Positions 5,698 to 7,197 of a DNA stretch of 7,197 nucleotides are shown piece by piece; the stretch's first letter is position 1; every line of letters starts with the position of its first letter. Origin of the DNA: an uncultured Blautia sp. (GTDB lineage Bacteria; Bacillota; Clostridia; Lachnospirales; Lachnospiraceae); the NCBI GenBank assembly GCA_900552095.1, contig URYM01000091.1, positions 1 to 7,197 of the forward strand, written 5' to 3'. The notes below the pieces were generated by a model. It saw only the letters and a list, made by a program, of their open reading frames with translations. It was not told where the DNA came from and searched no databases. Both the position numbers and the translations under genes were made by a program.

Positions 5698-6874
5698 AGA
5701 TTTCTACCCCCTGATATCTGGCAATTGCCGCCACATCCTTATCTCCCCGCCCGGATACCGTAATCACCAGAATCTGATCCGGCGACATCTCTTTTGCCAG
5801 TTTCTTTCCATAGGCAACCGCATGGGCACTCTCGATCGCCGGTATAATGCCTTCCGTCCGGGAGAGATAGGTAAATGCCTCCACCGCATCATCATCAGTT
5901 ACCGGAACGTATTCAGCCCGTCCCTGTTCCCACAGCATCGCATGTTCCGGTCCTACCCCGGGATAATCCAGTCCTGCAGAGATAGAATAAACCGGAGCAA
6001 TCTGACCATACTCATCTTGACAGAACAGCGACTTCATTCCGTGGAATATCCCCACCCGGCCAGTAGATATGGTCGCTGCTGTCCGCTTTGTATCAACTCC
6101 TCTTCCCGCCGCCTCGCAGCCAATCAGCCTTACCGATGGTTCCCCGATAAAATCGCAGAATGTTCCCATAGCGTTGGAGCCTCCTCCCACACAGGCAACT
6201 ACCGCATCCGGAAGACGTCCCTCCGCCTCCAGAATCTGTTCCCGGATCTCCTCGCCTATAATCTTCTGAAAATCACGTACAATAGTGGGAAATGGATGCG
6301 GACCCATTACAGATCCCAGAACATAATGGGTATCAGAAATTCTGGTAACCCATTCCCGCATCGTCTCATTCACCGCATCCTTCAGGGTCCCTGTCCCGCT
6401 TCTGACCGGATGTACCTTCGCCCCCAGAAGCTCCATGCGAAATACATTCAGCGCCTGCCGTTTCGTATCTTCCTCTCCCATAAATATCTCACATTCCATA
6501 TCCATAAGAGCTGCCACCGTAGCGGTTGCCACCCCATGCTGACCGGCTCCTGTCTCCGCAATCACTCTCGTTTTTCCCATTTTTTTTGCCAGGAGTACCT
6601 GTCCTAAAACATTGTTGATCTTGTGGGATCCCGTATGATTGAGATCTTCCCTCTTGAGATAGATTTTGGCTCCGCCCAGGTCTTTTGTCATCTTCTCCGC
6701 ATAGTACAAAAGAGACGGCCTTCCCGCATAATTTTTCAGAAGATCTGTAAGCTCTCTCCTGAATTCCGGATCCCGGCTGTATTTTTCATAAGCCTGTTCC
6801 AGTTCTTCCAGAGCCGCCATCATTGTTTCCGGCGCATACTGCCCTCCATATTGTAAAAAACGTCCTTTACTCAT
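5690..6874 (-). CDS. trpB: Tryptophan synthase beta subunit (TrpB1 type)
   Basis: PLP-dependent condensation of indole with L-serine to give L-tryptophan. The 394-residue protein has normal length and an intact fold. [13 protein letters not shown] opens the N-terminus, HTGSHKIN (80-87) carries the PLP lysine Lys85, ETGAGQHG (107-114) carries catalytic Glu107 (Glu109 in Salmonella), GGGSNA (230-235) binds the cofactor phosphate, and SGRGDKD (374-380) closes the site. The start at 6872-6874 is chosen because AGGAG lies 7 bases upstream and homologues begin here; the open frame extends 44 codons further, but that part is the T-box leader. This is the canonical TrpB1, which works with TrpA, not the stand-alone TrpB2 type. 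It is controlled by the tRNA-Trp-responsive leader directly upstream and overlaps trpA by 8 bases. Confidence 0.98.
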   Translation of the reverse strand: MSKGRFLQYGGQYAPETMMAALEELEQAYEKYSRDPEFRRELTDLLKNYAGRPSLLYYAEKMTKDLGGAKIYLKREDLNHTGSHKINNVLGQVLLAKKMGKTRVIAETGAGQHGVATATVAALMDMECEIFMGEEDTKRQALNVFRMELLGAKVHPVRSGTGTLKDAVNETMREWVTRISDTHYVLGSVMGPHPFPTIVRDFQKIIGEEIREQILEAEGRLPDAVVACVGGGSNAMGTFCDFIGEPSVRLIGCEAAGRGVDTKRTAATISTGRVGIFHGMKSLFCQDEYGQIAPVYSISAGLDYPGVGPEHAMLWEQGRAEYVPVTDDDAVEAFTYLSRTEGIIPAIESAHAVAYGKKLAKEMSPDQILVITVSGRGDKDVAAIARYQGVEIYE

Positions 6875-6881
6875 AAGAAAT

Positions 6882-6886
6882 CTCCT
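6882..6886 (-). promoter_or_regulatory. Ribosome binding site deciding the trpB start
   Basis: AGGAG on the minus strand stands 7 bases before the ATG at 6874 and just after the T tract of the leader terminator. It rules out the upstream in-frame ATG codons near 7006, which lie inside T-box stem structures and lack a Shine-Dalgarno. Confidence 0.85.
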
Positions 6887-6898
6887 CTCCCGTAAAAT

Positions 6899-6940
6899 AA
6901 AAAAAGCCCTCATCCTATCTTTCTGATAGGACAAAAGCTT
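6899..6940 (-). terminator. Attenuator terminator of the trp T-box leader
   Basis: A 16-bp stem has arms 6925-6940 and 6904-6919, a five-base loop AGAAA, several G-U pairs and no mismatches, and runs into a T tract (6899-6905) extended by ATTTT. It would stop transcription before trpB when tRNA-Trp is charged. The antiterminator sequesters most of its 5' arm when uncharged tRNA-Trp binds. Confidence 0.93.
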
Positions 6941-6965
6941 CTGAAAACTTCTGCGGTGCCACCTA
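6927..6965 (-). promoter_or_regulatory. T-box antiterminator helix
   Basis: TAGG (6962-6965) pairs with CCTA (6927-6930). The seven-base bulge TGGCACC (6955-6961) carries the tRNA acceptor-end binding site, and GCAGAAG (6948-6954) pairs with CTTTTGT (6931-6937) using two G-U pairs. This is the canonical antiterminator architecture: short helix, 7-base bulge, second helix with a continuous opposite strand. Its 3' strand lies entirely within the 5' arm of the terminator, so the two folds exclude each other. Confidence 0.88.
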
Positions 6966-7167
6966 ACTTGATACATTTCCTGTATCCACTCTGCGCGTAC
7001 CATCATACGCCTGCCGTGATAACGGACAGCATCCCCGTCGGATATTACTCGGCTTTTCGCCTTTCTCTCCGCCTTCCTGAATCCATTCAGCCGGATAACT
7101 GCTGCCGCATCTCAGCACCTGCGGCTCTCTGTACTGCGTCCCTTCCTGCCTACTCTTTTCAGTCATT

Positions 7168-7197
7168 CTGTCTCTTATACACATCTCCGAGCCCACG
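7168..7197 (+). other. Nextera/Tn5 sequencing-adapter remnant at contig end
   Basis: The last 30 bases are the 19-base Tn5 mosaic end CTGTCTCTTATACACATCT (7168-7186) followed by CCGAGCCCACG (7187-7197), the start of the reverse-complemented Nextera read-2 adapter. They are library-preparation sequence, not genome. Read on the minus strand they would encode the well-known artefact peptide MGSEMCIRDR. True genomic sequence ends at 7167, within the first bases of the T-box leader. Confidence 0.97.

Larger units (their letters stand above)
6899..7167 (-). promoter_or_regulatory. T-box riboswitch, tRNA-Trp-responsive leader of trpBA
   Basis: Transcription-attenuating leader that reads uncharged tRNA-Trp. 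In stem I, CTGAA (7158-7162) pairs with TTCAG (7077-7081). Above it the specifier loop has AGTA (7151-7154) facing GAA (7086-7088), followed by specifier codon TGG (7083-7085). GGCAGGA (7144-7150) then pairs with TCCGGCT (7089-7095), with one A-G mismatch. A terminal hairpin has arms 7120-7125 and 7104-7109 with AGAGAG just before it. The middle region (about 6970-7070) contains hairpins, including 6995-7010 and 6970-6986, that may be stems II and III. The T-box AGGTGGCACCGCAG (6951-6964) ends the leader. Its UGGC would pair with GCCA, fitting the G discriminator base of bacterial tRNA-Trp. The promoter and possibly the first bases are lost at the contig end. Confidence 0.95.

Noticed and set aside
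5555..6607. Plus-strand 350-residue open frame opposite trpA and trpB.
   Set aside because: It is antisense to conserved trpBA codons, its low-complexity composition resembles no family, and it lacks a ribosome binding site.
5690..7006. Longer trpB reading frame with a 44-residue N-terminal extension (starting MMVRAEW).
   Set aside because: The extension is translated T-box leader RNA, including terminator and antiterminator. The true ATG at 6874 has a well-spaced AGGAG and matches the usual TrpB N-terminus.
6963..7196. Minus-strand 77-residue open frame beginning MGSEMCIRDR.
   Set aside because: Its start lies in the Nextera adapter and the rest is T-box stem I to stem III sequence; it is a chimeric artefact.
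7168..7197. Tn5 transposon end as a natural mobile element.
   Set aside because: It is the hyperactive mosaic end joined to Illumina read-2 adapter bases at the very edge of the sequence, so it comes from library preparation.

Overview
The window looks like the end of a draft-genome contig from a Gram-positive anaerobe of the Clostridia, most plausibly a Lachnospiraceae-type gut bacterium. The reasons are the flavin-dependent enoyl-ACP reductase FabK next to acpP, FabT-like TTTGA-N3-TCAAA operators, a tryptophan T-box leader ahead of trpB, strong AGGAGG-type ribosome binding sites and a DUF5058-like membrane protein. The genus is not determined. Every intact gene lies on the minus strand, so transcription runs from high to low coordinates.

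Layout from high to low coordinates. Positions 7168-7197 are not genomic: they match the Nextera/Tn5 mosaic end plus read-2 adapter. Positions 6899-7167 hold a nearly complete T-box leader. Its specifier UGG, T-box UGGC and mutually exclusive antiterminator and terminator helices can all be read, and all point to tRNA-Trp. The leader controls trpB (6874-5690), which overlaps trpA (5697-4924) by 8 bases. A good sigma-A promoter (TTGATA-17-TATAAT) in the 94-base gap after trpA starts a three-gene unit: a DUF5058-like six-helix membrane protein, a second multispanning membrane protein of unknown family, and a membrane-anchored M20 metallopeptidase. The three are 12-13 bases apart and end at a 13-bp hairpin terminator. 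This set is the best candidate for an uncharacterised system: a two-protein permease with a dedicated hydrolase.

Positions 1301-1912 on the plus strand hold an AT-rich remnant of an XRE-type regulator with a C-terminal membrane domain. Its DNA-binding N-terminus is missing and two TAG codons precede the open stretch. Beyond it, a consensus promoter (TTGACA-17-TATACT), overlapped by two FabT-like operators, starts a type II fatty-acid synthesis operon whose first two genes are visible: acpP and fabK. fabK runs off the low-coordinate end.

The window therefore holds three transcription units: tryptophan synthase under tRNA-sensing control, a peptide or amide uptake/hydrolysis candidate, and the head of a fatty-acid synthesis operon under probable MarR-family repression.
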